Shown piece by piece: positions 32,402 through 40,186 of a stretch of DNA of 51,239 nucleotides. This DNA is from Rugosimonospora acidiphila (GTDB lineage: Bacteria; Actinomycetota; Actinomycetes; Mycobacteriales; Micromonosporaceae). The position numbers and the translations under genes are program-made. The notes below the pieces were generated by a model, which had not been told where the DNA came from, did not search any database, and was given only the letters and a program-made list of their open reading frames with translations. The stretch lies in the NCBI RefSeq assembly GCF_039543385.1, contig NZ_BAABJQ010000049.1:1-51239 (forward strand), given 5' to 3'. Every line of letters begins with the position of its first letter. Positions within the stretch are counted from its first letter, which is position 1.

Positions 32402-33909
32402 CAGAACACCTCACCGAAGGCCGGGTCCGGAGCGTCCTCGGCGGTGCGGGCGCCCGGGCGCTCGCCGCACAGCCGGGGCGTCGGGAACAGCTTGCCGGGA
32501 TTGGCCAGCCCACCCGGGTCGAACGCGCACCGGACGAGCTGCATGGTGTCCAGGTCCTCGGCCGTGAACTGGCGGGCCATCTTGGACTTCTTCTCGAACC
32601 CCACACCATGCTCCCCGGTGATGGACCCACCGGCGTCGATGCAGGCGTCGAGGATGGCGAAGCCGAGCCGCTCCGCGTCCGCCATCGCGCCCGGGGCGGC
32701 GTCGTCGAACAGGATGAGCGGGTGCAGGTTGCCGTCGCCGGCGTGGAAGACGTTGGCGACCCGCAGTTGCGCCTCGTCGGCCAGGCGCCCGATCTCGTCG
32801 AGGATTTCCGGCAATCGGGTGCGCGGGATCACCCCGTCCTGCACGTAGTACGCCGGGCTGATCCGGCCCACCGCGGCGAACGCCGACTTGCGCCCCTTCC
32901 ACATCAGCGCCCGCTCGGCGTCGTCGCGCGCGATGCGCGTCTCGAACGCGTGCCTCGCCTCGGCGATCCCCCGCACCTGGCGGAACTGTTCGTCGACCTC
33001 GACCCGCGGCCCGTCCAGCTCGATCACCAGGACGGCCACCGCACCCGGCGGGTACCCGCACCGCACGGCGGCCTCGGCGGCCTCGATGGCCAACGCGTCC
33101 ATCATCTCGATGGCCGCCGGCAGGATGCCCGAGGCGATGATGTCGCTGACCGTACCGGCCGCGTCGTGCACGGTGTGGAAGCCGACGAGCATGGTCTGCA
33201 CCGACTCCGGCGCCTGGATCGTGCGCAGCGTGATCCGGGTGGCCACCCCGAGCGTGCCCTCGCTGCCCACGAAGGCCCCCAGCAGGTCCAGGCCGGGGTG
33301 CTCCGGCGCGGTGCCGCCGAGGTGCACCACCTCGCCGTCGGGCAGCACCACCTCGGCGCCCATCACGTGGTTGACCGTGAAGCCGTACTTCAGGCAGTGC
33401 GCCCCGCCCGCGTTCTCGGCGATGTTGCCGCCGATGCTGCAGACCTGCTGAGAGGACGGGTCGGGGGCGTACGCCTGGCCGTGCGGCGCCGCCTCGCGGG
33501 TGACCCAGAGATTGATCACGCCCGGCTCCACCACGACGCGGGCGTTGTCCGGGTCGACCGACACGATCCGGCGCAGCCGGGACAGCACGATGAGCACGCC
33601 GTCCGCGACCGGCATCGCCCCGCCGGACAGCCCGGTGCCCGAGCCCCGGGCCACGAACGGCACCGCGGCCTCGGCGCACAGCCGCACGGTCGTGACGACG
33701 TCGTCCCGGTCGGCCGCCAGCACCACCACGCCCGGGCGCACCCGGTACGCGGCCAGCCCGTCGCACTCGTAGGTGCGCAACTGCGCGGGGTCGGTGAGTA
33801 CCTTGTCCGCGCCGATGCGCGCCCGCAGCCGGTCGGCGAGGCGTAACACGTCGCCGGAGGCCCGCCGATCGTCGGGCGCCTGCTGTTTGACCTGAGGGTG
33901 CTGGTTCAT
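32401..33909 (-). CDS. glcD: Glycolate oxidase subunit, FAD-linked 2-hydroxyacid dehydrogenase
   Basis: A 502-residue flavoprotein. ATG 33909 follows GAGGCGGTG; a longer in-frame start lacks a site. FAD-domain motifs are VRPGVVVLAADRDDVVTTVRLC, PFVARGSGTGLSGGAMPV, QQVCSIGGNIAENAGGAHCLKYG-like, and GSEGTLGVATRITLR. The C-terminal domain ends with NVFHAGDGNLHPLILFD and GGSITGEHGVGFEKKSKM, where the His pairs bind metal and substrate. The operon context (enolase-superfamily enzyme, RraA) suggests that the in vivo hydroxy acid comes from that pathway rather than from photorespiration-like glycolate. Confidence 0.93.
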   Translation of the reverse strand: MNQHPQVKQQAPDDRRASGDVLRLADRLRARIGADKVLTDPAQLRTYECDGLAAYRVRPGVVVLAADRDDVVTTVRLCAEAAVPFVARGSGTGLSGGAMPVADGVLIVLSRLRRIVSVDPDNARVVVEPGVINLWVTREAAPHGQAYAPDPSSQQVCSIGGNIAENAGGAHCLKYGFTVNHVMGAEVVLPDGEVVHLGGTAPEHPGLDLLGAFVGSEGTLGVATRITLRTIQAPESVQTMLVGFHTVHDAAGTVSDIIASGILPAAIEMMDALAIEAAEAAVRCGYPPGAVAVLVIELDGPRVEVDEQFRQVRGIAEARHAFETRIARDDAERALMWKGRKSAFAAVGRISPAYYVQDGVIPRTRLPEILDEIGRLADEAQLRVANVFHAGDGNLHPLILFDDAAPGAMADAERLGFAILDACIDAGGSITGEHGVGFEKKSKMARQFTAEDLDTMQLVRCAFDPGGLANPGKLFPTPRLCGERPGARTAEDAPDPAFGEVF

Positions 33910-33995
33910 CACACCGCCTCGAGTCCGCGATCGATATCCCACCGTGGCCCGGCATGACGCCGTCGTCAAGCCCGTGGCAACCCGTGCCGGTGCCC

Positions 33996-34649
33996 TCAGC
34001 CGGTCCGCAGGGTCTGCAACCGGTGGTACCCCGCGTTGCCGCGGGCGTCGTCCAGCCGGGCGCCACCGGCCACCGCCTCGCGGATGCGATCCTCGGCGGC
34101 GGCGATCTGCCGGGCCGCGTCGAGCACCTCGGTCGCCCGATCCGCCGGCACGAACAGCACGCCGTCGTCGTCGCCCACCGCGATGTCGCCGGGCATGACC
34201 CGGATGTCCCCGAGGGTGAGCGGAACGTTGACCGCCGACATGCGGACCCGGTCCTTACCGGTGCGCATCCACCGGCCGACGCTGAACACCGGGTACCCGA
34301 GCTCGTGGATCCGGTCGGTGTCCCGGCACACCCCGTTGATCACGGTGCCCTGGATGCCGCGCGCGTGCGCCACCGAGGTGAGGATGTCGCCCCACACCGT
34401 CACGTCGGTGCGCGCCGCGTTGTCCAGGACCAGCACGTCCTTAGTGGGTACGTCGTCGATGTAGTCGCCGACCGTGCCGCCCTTGGCGTCGACCGGCTCG
34501 TACGCGATGGTGAAGATCCGTCCGGCGGTGCGCATCCCTTGCAGTACGGGGTACACCCTGGGCAGCTGCCCCACCAGCCCGAGGCGGTCCAGGGCGTCCG
34601 AGATCGTGGAGGTGCCGAGCGGGGCCAGTCCGGCGACTACGTCATCCAT
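33996..34649 (-). CDS. RraA-family aldolase-like protein (copy 1)
   Basis: A 217-residue protein of the RraA / HMG-CHA aldolase family. The family includes class II metal-dependent pyruvate aldolases (4-carboxy-4-hydroxy-2-oxoadipate aldolase) and non-catalytic RNase E inhibitors. The aldolase signature is present: VWGDILTSVAHARGIQGTVINGVCRDTDRIHELGYPVF has the Arg-Asp pair that binds substrate and metal, and VGDDDGVLFVPADRATEVL is the conserved C-terminal strand. It lies 24 bp after the enolase-superfamily gene in the same operon. A retro-aldol step giving pyruvate is inferred. Confidence 0.87.
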   Translation of the reverse strand: MDDVVAGLAPLGTSTISDALDRLGLVGQLPRVYPVLQGMRTAGRIFTIAYEPVDAKGGTVGDYIDDVPTKDVLVLDNAARTDVTVWGDILTSVAHARGIQGTVINGVCRDTDRIHELGYPVFSVGRWMRTGKDRVRMSAVNVPLTLGDIRVMPGDIAVGDDDGVLFVPADRATEVLDAARQIAAAEDRIREAVAGGARLDDARGNAGYHRLQTLRTG

Positions 34650-34673
34650 GTGCGAGTCCTCCTGTTCGTTGCG

Positions 34674-35825
34674 TCAGTCGATGCTGAACTCCGCCACCGC
34701 GCCGGCGTCGAGTTCGACGCCGATGCCGGGCCGGTCCGGGATCGCGATGGCGCCGTCCCGGACCACCAGCCGGCTGTGGCCGGTGAGCATGCGCTCGAAG
34801 TTGTAGATGTCGCGCTCCAGCGGGAAATACTCCACGCAGCTGGCGTCCGGTACCGCGGCGACCAGGTGCGCGTGCAGGTTGGCGTGCCAGTGCGGGGCGA
34901 GCCGCAGGCCGTGCGCGGCGGCCAGGCCGGCCACCAGCATCCACTCGCTGATCCCGCCGACCACGCCGGCGTCGACCTGCAGGATGTCCGCCGACCGGCG
35001 CTCCACCAGATCGCGGAATTCCCACCGGGTCTGGTGCAGCTCGCCGGTCGCGATCGGGCTGTCCAAGATGTCACGCAGGCGGGCGTGGCCGGCGAGGTCG
35101 TCGGCGGACAGCGGCTCCTCGACCCACCACAGCCCCCGCCCACCGGCCGCCGCCTCGAACGCGCGGATCGCCGCCGCGGCCTCGTACGCCGTGCCGTAGG
35201 CGTTGTTCGCGTCCAGGGCGAGCCGTTCGCCGGGTGCCATCACGGAGAAGGCCGCCGCGACCCGGTCCGCGTCCTCGGCCACGGTCAACCCGCCGACCTT
35301 GATTTTGTGGTCCCGGAAGCCGGTCCGCCGGTTGTGCGTGATCTCCTCGGCCACCGCGGCCGACCAGCCGTCGGGGTGTTGCCGGTAGTACCCGCCGGAC
35401 GCGTAGGCGGGCACCGACGTGGCGGCGCCGCCGAGCAGCCTCGCCAGGGGCAGGCCCTGCCGCTTGCCGGCGAGATCCCACAGGGCGATGTCGACGGCCG
35501 AGATGGCGCGCAGCATGCCGCCGCGACGCCCCATCAGCAGGGACTCCTGATACAGGTCCCGCCAGAGGTCGGCGATGCCGCCCGGGTCCCGCCCCTTGAG
35601 CACCGGAACGAGCAGGTCCTCGACCATGTGCCGGAGGATGCGGCCGCCGCGGGTGCCGGCGTACGCGTAGCCGGTCCCGCTGTCGCCGTCATCGGTCCGG
35701 ATCTCGACCAGCAGGTACTCGCGGCGGTCGAGCAGCCGGGTGGACATCCGGGCCGGGTGCAACAGCGGAACCGCCACGGCCGTCGCGCCTACGTCGGTAA
35801 TTCTCACGGGCATCCTCCCGGGCAT
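34674..35825 (-). CDS. Mandelate racemase / muconate lactonizing enzyme (copy 1)
   Basis: A 383-residue enolase-superfamily enzyme. Start ATG 35825 has GGAG 6 bases upstream; a second ATG four codons later has a ribosome site too close. The acid/base Lys174 and Lys176 are in HKIKVGG, metal ligands are Asp205 (LALDANNAYG), Glu236 (WWVEEPLS) and Glu262 (ATGELH), and His312 (APHWH) is the second base. This KxK plus His pattern fits the mandelate racemase or acid-sugar dehydratase branch. It heads an operon of five genes ending with glcF. A related but not identical enzyme is encoded at 38044-39168. Confidence 0.9.
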   Translation of the reverse strand: MPGRMPVRITDVGATAVAVPLLHPARMSTRLLDRREYLLVEIRTDDGDSGTGYAYAGTRGGRILRHMVEDLLVPVLKGRDPGGIADLWRDLYQESLLMGRRGGMLRAISAVDIALWDLAGKRQGLPLARLLGGAATSVPAYASGGYYRQHPDGWSAAVAEEITHNRRTGFRDHKIKVGGLTVAEDADRVAAAFSVMAPGERLALDANNAYGTAYEAAAAIRAFEAAAGGRGLWWVEEPLSADDLAGHARLRDILDSPIATGELHQTRWEFRDLVERRSADILQVDAGVVGGISEWMLVAGLAAAHGLRLAPHWHANLHAHLVAAVPDASCVEYFPLERDIYNFERMLTGHSRLVVRDGAIAIPDRPGIGVELDAGAVAEFSID

Positions 35826-35879
35826 CGTCGGCTCCGGTAGCCGCGGCCAAGGGCGGTCACGCCGCCAAGCCGCGATGTC

Positions 35880-35921
35880 CCCATAGGCTATCGGAGATAG
35901 GCGCTCGCGAACAGCGATCAA
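35880..35921 (-). promoter_or_regulatory. Promoter and operator-like motif for the MR/RraA/glc operon
   Basis: On the minus strand TTGATC (35921-35916) and TATCTC (35899-35894) are 16 bp apart. The motif CCGATAGCCTATGGG follows at once (35894-35880), where the transcript would begin. It matches the regulon consensus at 10 of 15 positions and is nearly symmetric around its centre. Confidence 0.55.
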
Positions 35922-36274
35922 GGGACCTTGTCTGCCGACCGCGACGGGCTGTCCCGGTGCCGGCGTGCGGCGCCATCGCGTTCCCGGTCACCAGACGCAC
36001 GCCTCGGCGCGGGCACGCGTCACCGCCGGCACCCGGTGGTCGCGTCGCGGGCGGGTCGGCCGCACGCGGCCATCATTGTCCTACACGTTGTCGGATCCCA
36101 CCCGCCCCCAATTTTTTTGGGGTTGATGCGCGTGCCACCGCGGGGTACACGTCTAGGCGGTTGGGTGTGCCCTGACCGGCCACGGCATTGCCGCTGAGCA
36201 ATCATCGGGGATCGCCGGGACGAGAGTTGGATGAACACCACGACGCGCGTCCGGTCGTGCCGCAGTTGATATGA

Positions 36275-36351
36275 GGTATAGGGTGCATTGCCCGGGCCGC
36301 GTCAAGGGTCTGATCGGGCTGTGCGGCCGCCTTGTGGTATAGGCTGTAGTG
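36275..36351 (+). promoter_or_regulatory. Two GGTATAGG boxes upstream of the rraA-gntR unit
   Basis: GGTATAGG occurs at 36275-36282 and 36336-36343, 61 bp apart (about six helical turns). The second belongs to GGTATAGGCTGTAGTG (36336-36351), whose reverse complement matches the regulon consensus at 11 of 15 positions. It lies 17-32 bp before the first start codon, so self-control by the GntR protein is likely. Confidence 0.6.
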
Positions 36352-36367
36352 CTGGAAAGGGGTCTCC

Positions 36368-36559
36368 ATGGAAGCGGAGAAGGCAGGCGCTCACCACGAT
36401 AATCGATCGTTGGCCAACGTCGATGTGCGCGCCCGCTTCGACGCCCCGAACGGACTCATTCCAGCTCAGCCGCGTGCCGGCGGGTGGTCGGACCTCGGCG
36501 GAGCCCACCAGGGTCGCGTCGAGGGGATCGGGCGTCCCCGGGCGGGGGCGGGCCGATGA
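36368..36559 (+). CDS. Small leader ORF coupled to rraA
   Basis: A 63-codon frame beginning MEAEKAGAHHDNRSLANVDV. GAAAGGGG lies 6 bases before the ATG, and the stop overlaps the next start as ATGA. The downstream rraA gene has only a poor G-rich ribosome site, so its translation may depend on reading this leader. I do not recognise the peptide; it is hydrophilic and has no signal. It could be a true small protein, a leader with a role only in coupling, or chance. Confidence 0.4.
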   Translation: MEAEKAGAHHDNRSLANVDVRARFDAPNGLIPAQPRAGGWSDLGGAHQGRVEGIGRPRAGAGR

Positions 36560-37260
36560 CCACGGCCGCGGCCAGCGGTCGAGCCGAGGACGCGCGCCGG
36601 TTGCACCGGGCCGCGCTGCTGGGCGCCTCGACGATCCACGAGGCGTCGGGCGGGCTCGGCGCGCTGCCCACCGGCATCCGCCCGATCACGTCCGGCCTGA
36701 CCCTGGCCGGGCGGGCGGTCACCGTCTCCGGTCCCGCGGGCGACAACCTGTGGCTGCATCGCGGCCTGGCGATGGCCGGCCCGGGAGACGTGCTGGTGGC
36801 CTCGGTCGGCGGTCACCACGAGGCCGGATACTGGGGCGAACTGCTGTCCTGGGGTGCCAGGTCGCGCGGGCTGGCCGGCGTGGTGGTCGACGGGTGCGTC
36901 CGGGACAGCGATCGGCTCACCGCGATCGGGGTGCCGGTGTTCGCCCGCGGGCTGTGCGTCCGGGGCACCACCAAGCTGCCCGACGGCGATGGAGCGATCA
37001 ATGGCCCTATCTCGATCGGTGGGGTGACCATCGCCGCCGGTGACCTCGTCGTCGGCGACGGCGACGGCGTGGTCGCAATTCCGGCCGACCGGATTGACGA
37101 AGTTCTGCGGCTGGGCACCGAGCGAATGGAGCGCGAAGCGCAGGTCGTCTTCGCGTTGCAACAGAGTGGGTCTACCATTTCCCTGCTCGGATTGCCCGCG
37201 CAATCGGTGGCCGAGCCGTCAAAGTCCGATGGCATGGTGCCGTTGCATGAGATTAGGTGA
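36556..37260 (+). CDS. RraA-family aldolase-like protein (copy 2)
   Basis: A 234-residue protein of the HMG/CHA aldolase family. Start ATG 36556 overlaps the stop of the small leader frame. GYWGELLSWGARSRGLAGVVVDGCVRDSDRLTAIGVPVF holds the Gly-Glu loop and the Arg-Asp pair of active aldolases, and VVGDGDGVVAIPADRIDEVL is the C-terminal core. Compared with copy 1 it has a longer C-terminus. It is co-transcribed with the gntR gene (4-bp gap), so it may be the step most tied to the regulator's ligand. Its likely product is pyruvate. Confidence 0.88.
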   Translation: MTTAAASGRAEDARRLHRAALLGASTIHEASGGLGALPTGIRPITSGLTLAGRAVTVSGPAGDNLWLHRGLAMAGPGDVLVASVGGHHEAGYWGELLSWGARSRGLAGVVVDGCVRDSDRLTAIGVPVFARGLCVRGTTKLPDGDGAINGPISIGGVTIAAGDLVVGDGDGVVAIPADRIDEVLRLGTERMEREAQVVFALQQSGSTISLLGLPAQSVAEPSKSDGMVPLHEIR

Positions 37261-37264
37261 ACAA

Positions 37265-37945
37265 ATGACGACTACTGGCGTTTGGGCGAGTGGCGGATCG
37301 GTCGGAGCGGCGCCAGCCCCTACCAAAACCGATCACGCGTACCTGTCGCTACGGCGGATGATTCTCGACGGCGAACTCGCTCCGGGCGACGTTCTCGACC
37401 AGGAGGCCCTGGCGGCGATGCTGTCGCTGTCCACCACGCCCGTACGCGAGGCGCTGCGGCGGCTCGAGTCCGAGCGGCTCATCGTCAGCCGGGCGCACCG
37501 CAGCACCGAGGTCGCACCGCTGTCGTTCGAGACCCTGGAACAGACGTACGCGGTCCGGATCGTGCTGGACTCGATGGCGGTCGAACTGGCGGCCGTGAAC
37601 GCCACCGAGGAGCAGATCAAGGAGATGCGGCGGTGTGCGAAGCTGCCGCGTCAGAAGGACGACCCGCTGGCCCGGTTGCAGAAGAACCGGGCGTTCCACA
37701 GCGCGGTCTACAAGGCCTGCGGCAACGACATGCTGATCGACATCCTCGACTCGCTGTGGGACATCAGCGACCGGTACCGGATCGTGGTGCTGCGCAACGC
37801 GCCCGCGGCCGAGGCGGCGCGTTCCGAACACGACGCCATCCTCGACGCGATCGAGTCGGGCCAGCGCCGCAAGGCGGGCCAGCTGATGCGCGAGCACATG
37901 GAGAAGTCGCTCGCCACGATCACCCAGTTGGCCCAGGGCAAGTAG
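37265..37945 (+). CDS. GntR-family regulator, FadR/FCD subfamily
   Basis: A 226-residue regulator. ATG 37265 follows TTAGGTG. The winged helix is at about 25-90 (LSLRRMILDGELAPGDVLDQEALAAMLSLSTTPVREALRRLESERLI). The C-terminal all-helical FCD domain (about 95-220) has His residues in RAFHSAVYKAC, EHDAILDAIESG and MREHMEKSL that usually hold a metal and a carboxylate ligand. FadR-type proteins mostly repress catabolic operons until the pathway acid binds. It is the only regulator gene between 28.5 and 51 kb, which makes it the best candidate for reading the motif shared by all six units. Confidence 0.9.
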   Translation: MTTTGVWASGGSVGAAPAPTKTDHAYLSLRRMILDGELAPGDVLDQEALAAMLSLSTTPVREALRRLESERLIVSRAHRSTEVAPLSFETLEQTYAVRIVLDSMAVELAAVNATEEQIKEMRRCAKLPRQKDDPLARLQKNRAFHSAVYKACGNDMLIDILDSLWDISDRYRIVVLRNAPAAEAARSEHDAILDAIESGQRRKAGQLMREHMEKSLATITQLAQGK

Positions 37946-37951
37946 CTCGCC

Positions 37952-38030
37952 GGCCGGGCGCATGACCCATCCACGGGACACCGCTTGTCCATGGGACACG
38001 GCTCGTCCACGGGAGGTCATGCGCCCGGCC
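37952..38030. terminator. Long inverted repeat with repeated loop between convergent genes
   Basis: A perfect 16-bp stem (37952-37967 with 38015-38030) encloses 47 nt. The loop itself is built of about two and a half units of CACGGGACACCGCTTGTC type. It lies directly after gntR and before the end of the convergent enolase-superfamily gene, so it probably stops transcription from both sides. The repeated loop is unusual for a simple terminator. Confidence 0.7.
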
Positions 38031-38043
38031 GTCACGAGGCACC

Positions 38044-39168
38044 TCAGCCGACCGTGTAGGCGTCGATTTTGTCGTGGTCGAGATCGAGTCCCAGCCCCGG
38101 CGCGTCGGGCGGGGACACCCACCCGTCCTTCGCGACCGGGTACCCACCGACGAAGATCTCCCGCAGCGGGTTGTCGATGTACATGTACTCCAGCGCCAGC
38201 AGGGTCGGCGCCGCCGCCGCGACGTGCAGGGCGGCCAGCTGGGACAGGCCGCCGGAGAAGCCGGTGTGCGGGGCGAAGGCCAGGTTCGCGCCGTACGCCA
38301 GGGTCCACACCTGCCGCGCACCGGTGATGCCCGCGCACCGGCCGAGGTCCGGCTGCACGACGTCGATGAGCCTGCGGTCGATAACCTCCCGCATGGAGAA
38401 CAGGCCGAAGTCGGTCTCGCCCCGGGCCAGCGGGGTCGACGTCATCGAGTGCAGGCGCTCGTAGCCGGACAGGTCGTCGGGGGGCACCGGCTCCTCGAAC
38501 CAGCGGATGTCCAGCTCCTCCATCGCCCTGCCCATCCGGATCGCGCCGGCCGCGTCGTAGGCGCCGTTGGCGTCCACGTACAGCGTCATGGACTCGCCCA
38601 TCGCCTCGCGGATCGCCCGCAGCGCCGCCAGGTCGGCGCGCTGGCCACCGTCGTCCTCCGGCCGCCCGATCTTGACCTTCAGCCGGGTGAAGCCGAGCCC
38701 CTGCTGCTCCAGCGCCTCGGCCACCATCGTCTCGGTGTCGTTGATATACACAGAGGACGCGTAGCAGGGCACCCGGGTGCGCCCGGCCCCGGCCAGCAGC
38801 CGCCACACGGGCAGGCCGTAGGCCTTGCCGACCAGGTCCCACAGGGCCACGTCGACGCCGCTGATGGCCTCGACGACCACGCCACCGCTGTGCCCCCAGC
38901 GGCGCAGCCGGTCGACCATGCGCACCCACAGGCCCTCGACGTTGCGCGGGTCCTCGCCCACCAGCACCTCGGCGAGCAGCGACTCGACGGCCGTCGCGGT
39001 CATCCCGCCGCCGCGCCGGGCGATCGCCTCGCCGTACCCGACCAGGCCGTCGTCGGTCCCGATCTCGACCAGCACCATGCTGTACGTGGTGAACGCGCCG
39101 ATCCCGAACCGCACGCCCACCTCGGGCGTGGCCTCGAGCAGCCGGGCGCGCACCCTGTCGATTTTCAT
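38044..39168 (-). CDS. Mandelate racemase / muconate lactonizing enzyme (copy 2)
   Basis: A 374-residue enolase-superfamily enzyme. ATG 39168 follows GGAGGAG by 8 bases. The active-site set is complete: Lys164-x-Lys166 (RLKVKIG), Asp199 (LYVDANGAYD), Glu225 (WFEEPV), Glu251 (ARGETDFG) and His301 (APHTGF). It is the last gene of the ABC-importer operon. With copy 1 it suggests two different dehydration or isomerisation steps, or two epimeric substrates; the sequences are too far apart for a recent duplication. Confidence 0.9.
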   Translation of the reverse strand: MKIDRVRARLLEATPEVGVRFGIGAFTTYSMVLVEIGTDDGLVGYGEAIARRGGGMTATAVESLLAEVLVGEDPRNVEGLWVRMVDRLRRWGHSGGVVVEAISGVDVALWDLVGKAYGLPVWRLLAGAGRTRVPCYASSVYINDTETMVAEALEQQGLGFTRLKVKIGRPEDDGGQRADLAALRAIREAMGESMTLYVDANGAYDAAGAIRMGRAMEELDIRWFEEPVPPDDLSGYERLHSMTSTPLARGETDFGLFSMREVIDRRLIDVVQPDLGRCAGITGARQVWTLAYGANLAFAPHTGFSGGLSQLAALHVAAAAPTLLALEYMYIDNPLREIFVGGYPVAKDGWVSPPDAPGLGLDLDHDKIDAYTVG

Positions 39169-39199
39169 TCCGCGAACTCCTCCCGCGCCGCCGGCGGCC

Positions 39200-40177
39200 C
39201 TAGAAGTACTGGTTGTCGATGACATCGGACGGTTTGGCGGCGGCCGCGCCCCGGGCGGGCGGGTTGGCCGATGCCAACTGCTTGAGCACCACCGTCATCT
39301 GGTCGGGTGGGTACGGCGCCACCGTCCACGCCGCCTTGTACCCCTCCCAGGTGCCGTCGAGCTGGGCCTGGTCGGTTATCTTCACGTACGTCTTGAGCAC
39401 CGCGTCGCTGTCGACCCGGCTGGAGATCGCCAGCTTGGTGGCCGCCTGGAACGCCGTGATGAACTTGGTGACGGCCGCCCGGTGCGTGGCCGCGAACTTG
39501 GTGTTGATGGCCGTGAGGCCGGACGGCGCCAGGCTCGTGATGTTGGCGAGGTTCACCAGCCCGGCCTGCTGCGCCTGGACGCTGGTCGGGGGTGACACGC
39601 CGGCCGCCGCCACGGAGCCGGCGATCACGGCCGCCAGCGACGCGGAGTTGTTCTGCAGGTACGCGATCTTCACGTCCACGCCCGGCCGCATGCCGGCCCG
39701 GGTGATGGCGCCGCGCACCGCGGTGTCGAGCGAACCGCCCGGCGTCGTCACGGCGACGGTCTTGCCCCGCAGGTCGTCGATGGACGACGTGCCCTTCTTG
39801 CCGTAGAGGAAGAACACCGTCGGGCCGGTCGTGGCGAATATCTTCGCCGAAGGATTGCTGAGAATTCCGGATACGAGATTCGGCCCGTCGAACGCCATGT
39901 CGATGTTGCCCGACAGCACCGCCGCCGTCACCGAATTCGGGGTCAGCGTCTGCACCGTCACGTTCAGCCCGTACTTCTGGAACACCTTGTACTGCACGCC
40001 CACGTACACCGGGCCGTACGCTCCGGTGGCACCGGACGTGCCGATGGTGATGGTCGTCATCGAGCCGGCCGCACCCGAGCCGGCGGCCTTCGAGCCGCCC
40101 GATCCGCAGGCGACGAGGCACATGGCCAGCGTCGCCAGCCCGGCCAGGCCGGCCGTGAGCCTTACCTTCACGGACAT
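39200..40177 (-). CDS. NitT/TauT-type substrate-binding lipoprotein (second of a tandem pair)
   Basis: A 325-residue lipoprotein with lipobox LVAC. Family features are TTITIGTSGATGAYGPVYVG, YKVFQKYGLNVTVQTLTPNSVTAAVLSGNIDMAF-like core, LRGKTVAVTTPGGSLDTAVR and AYLQNNSASLAAVIAGSVAAAGVSPPTS. The preceding gene encodes a close paralogue. Differences in the ligand-cleft region suggest two related ligands served by one transporter. The intergenic gap to the paralogue is only 9 bp. Confidence 0.92.
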   Translation of the reverse strand: MSVKVRLTAGLAGLATLAMCLVACGSGGSKAAGSGAAGSMTTITIGTSGATGAYGPVYVGVQYKVFQKYGLNVTVQTLTPNSVTAAVLSGNIDMAFDGPNLVSGILSNPSAKIFATTGPTVFFLYGKKGTSSIDDLRGKTVAVTTPGGSLDTAVRGAITRAGMRPGVDVKIAYLQNNSASLAAVIAGSVAAAGVSPPTSVQAQQAGLVNLANITSLAPSGLTAINTKFAATHRAAVTKFITAFQAATKLAISSRVDSDAVLKTYVKITDQAQLDGTWEGYKAAWTVAPYPPDQMTVVLKQLASANPPARGAAAAKPSDVIDNQYF

Positions 40178-40186
40178 CCCGGCTCC

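Larger units (their letters stand above)
35826..36367. other. Divergent control region between the 35.8-kb and 36.5-kb operons
   Basis: A 542-bp gene-free stretch between two divergent catabolic units. It carries a copy of the regulon motif at each end (35880-35894 and 36336-36351) and a partial copy at 36275-36282. In the middle a 6-bp stem CCCCAA-TTTTT-TTGGGG (36106-36122) stands out by its T-tract. I see nothing else. Confidence 0.6.

Noticed and set aside
29626..33909. GlcDEF as a photorespiration-type glycolate pathway
   Set aside because: No malate synthase, glyoxylate carboligase or GlcC-type partner is seen; the operon starts with MR/MLE and RraA genes, so another hydroxy acid is more likely.
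36106..36122. CCCCAA-TTTTT-TTGGGG stem as an intrinsic terminator
   Set aside because: The stem is only 6 bp, the T-tract is in the loop rather than after the stem, and no gene ends nearby.
38735..38760. TTGATATACACAGAGG as a further copy of the regulon motif
   Set aside because: It lies inside the coding sequence of the MR/MLE gene and matches only part of the consensus.
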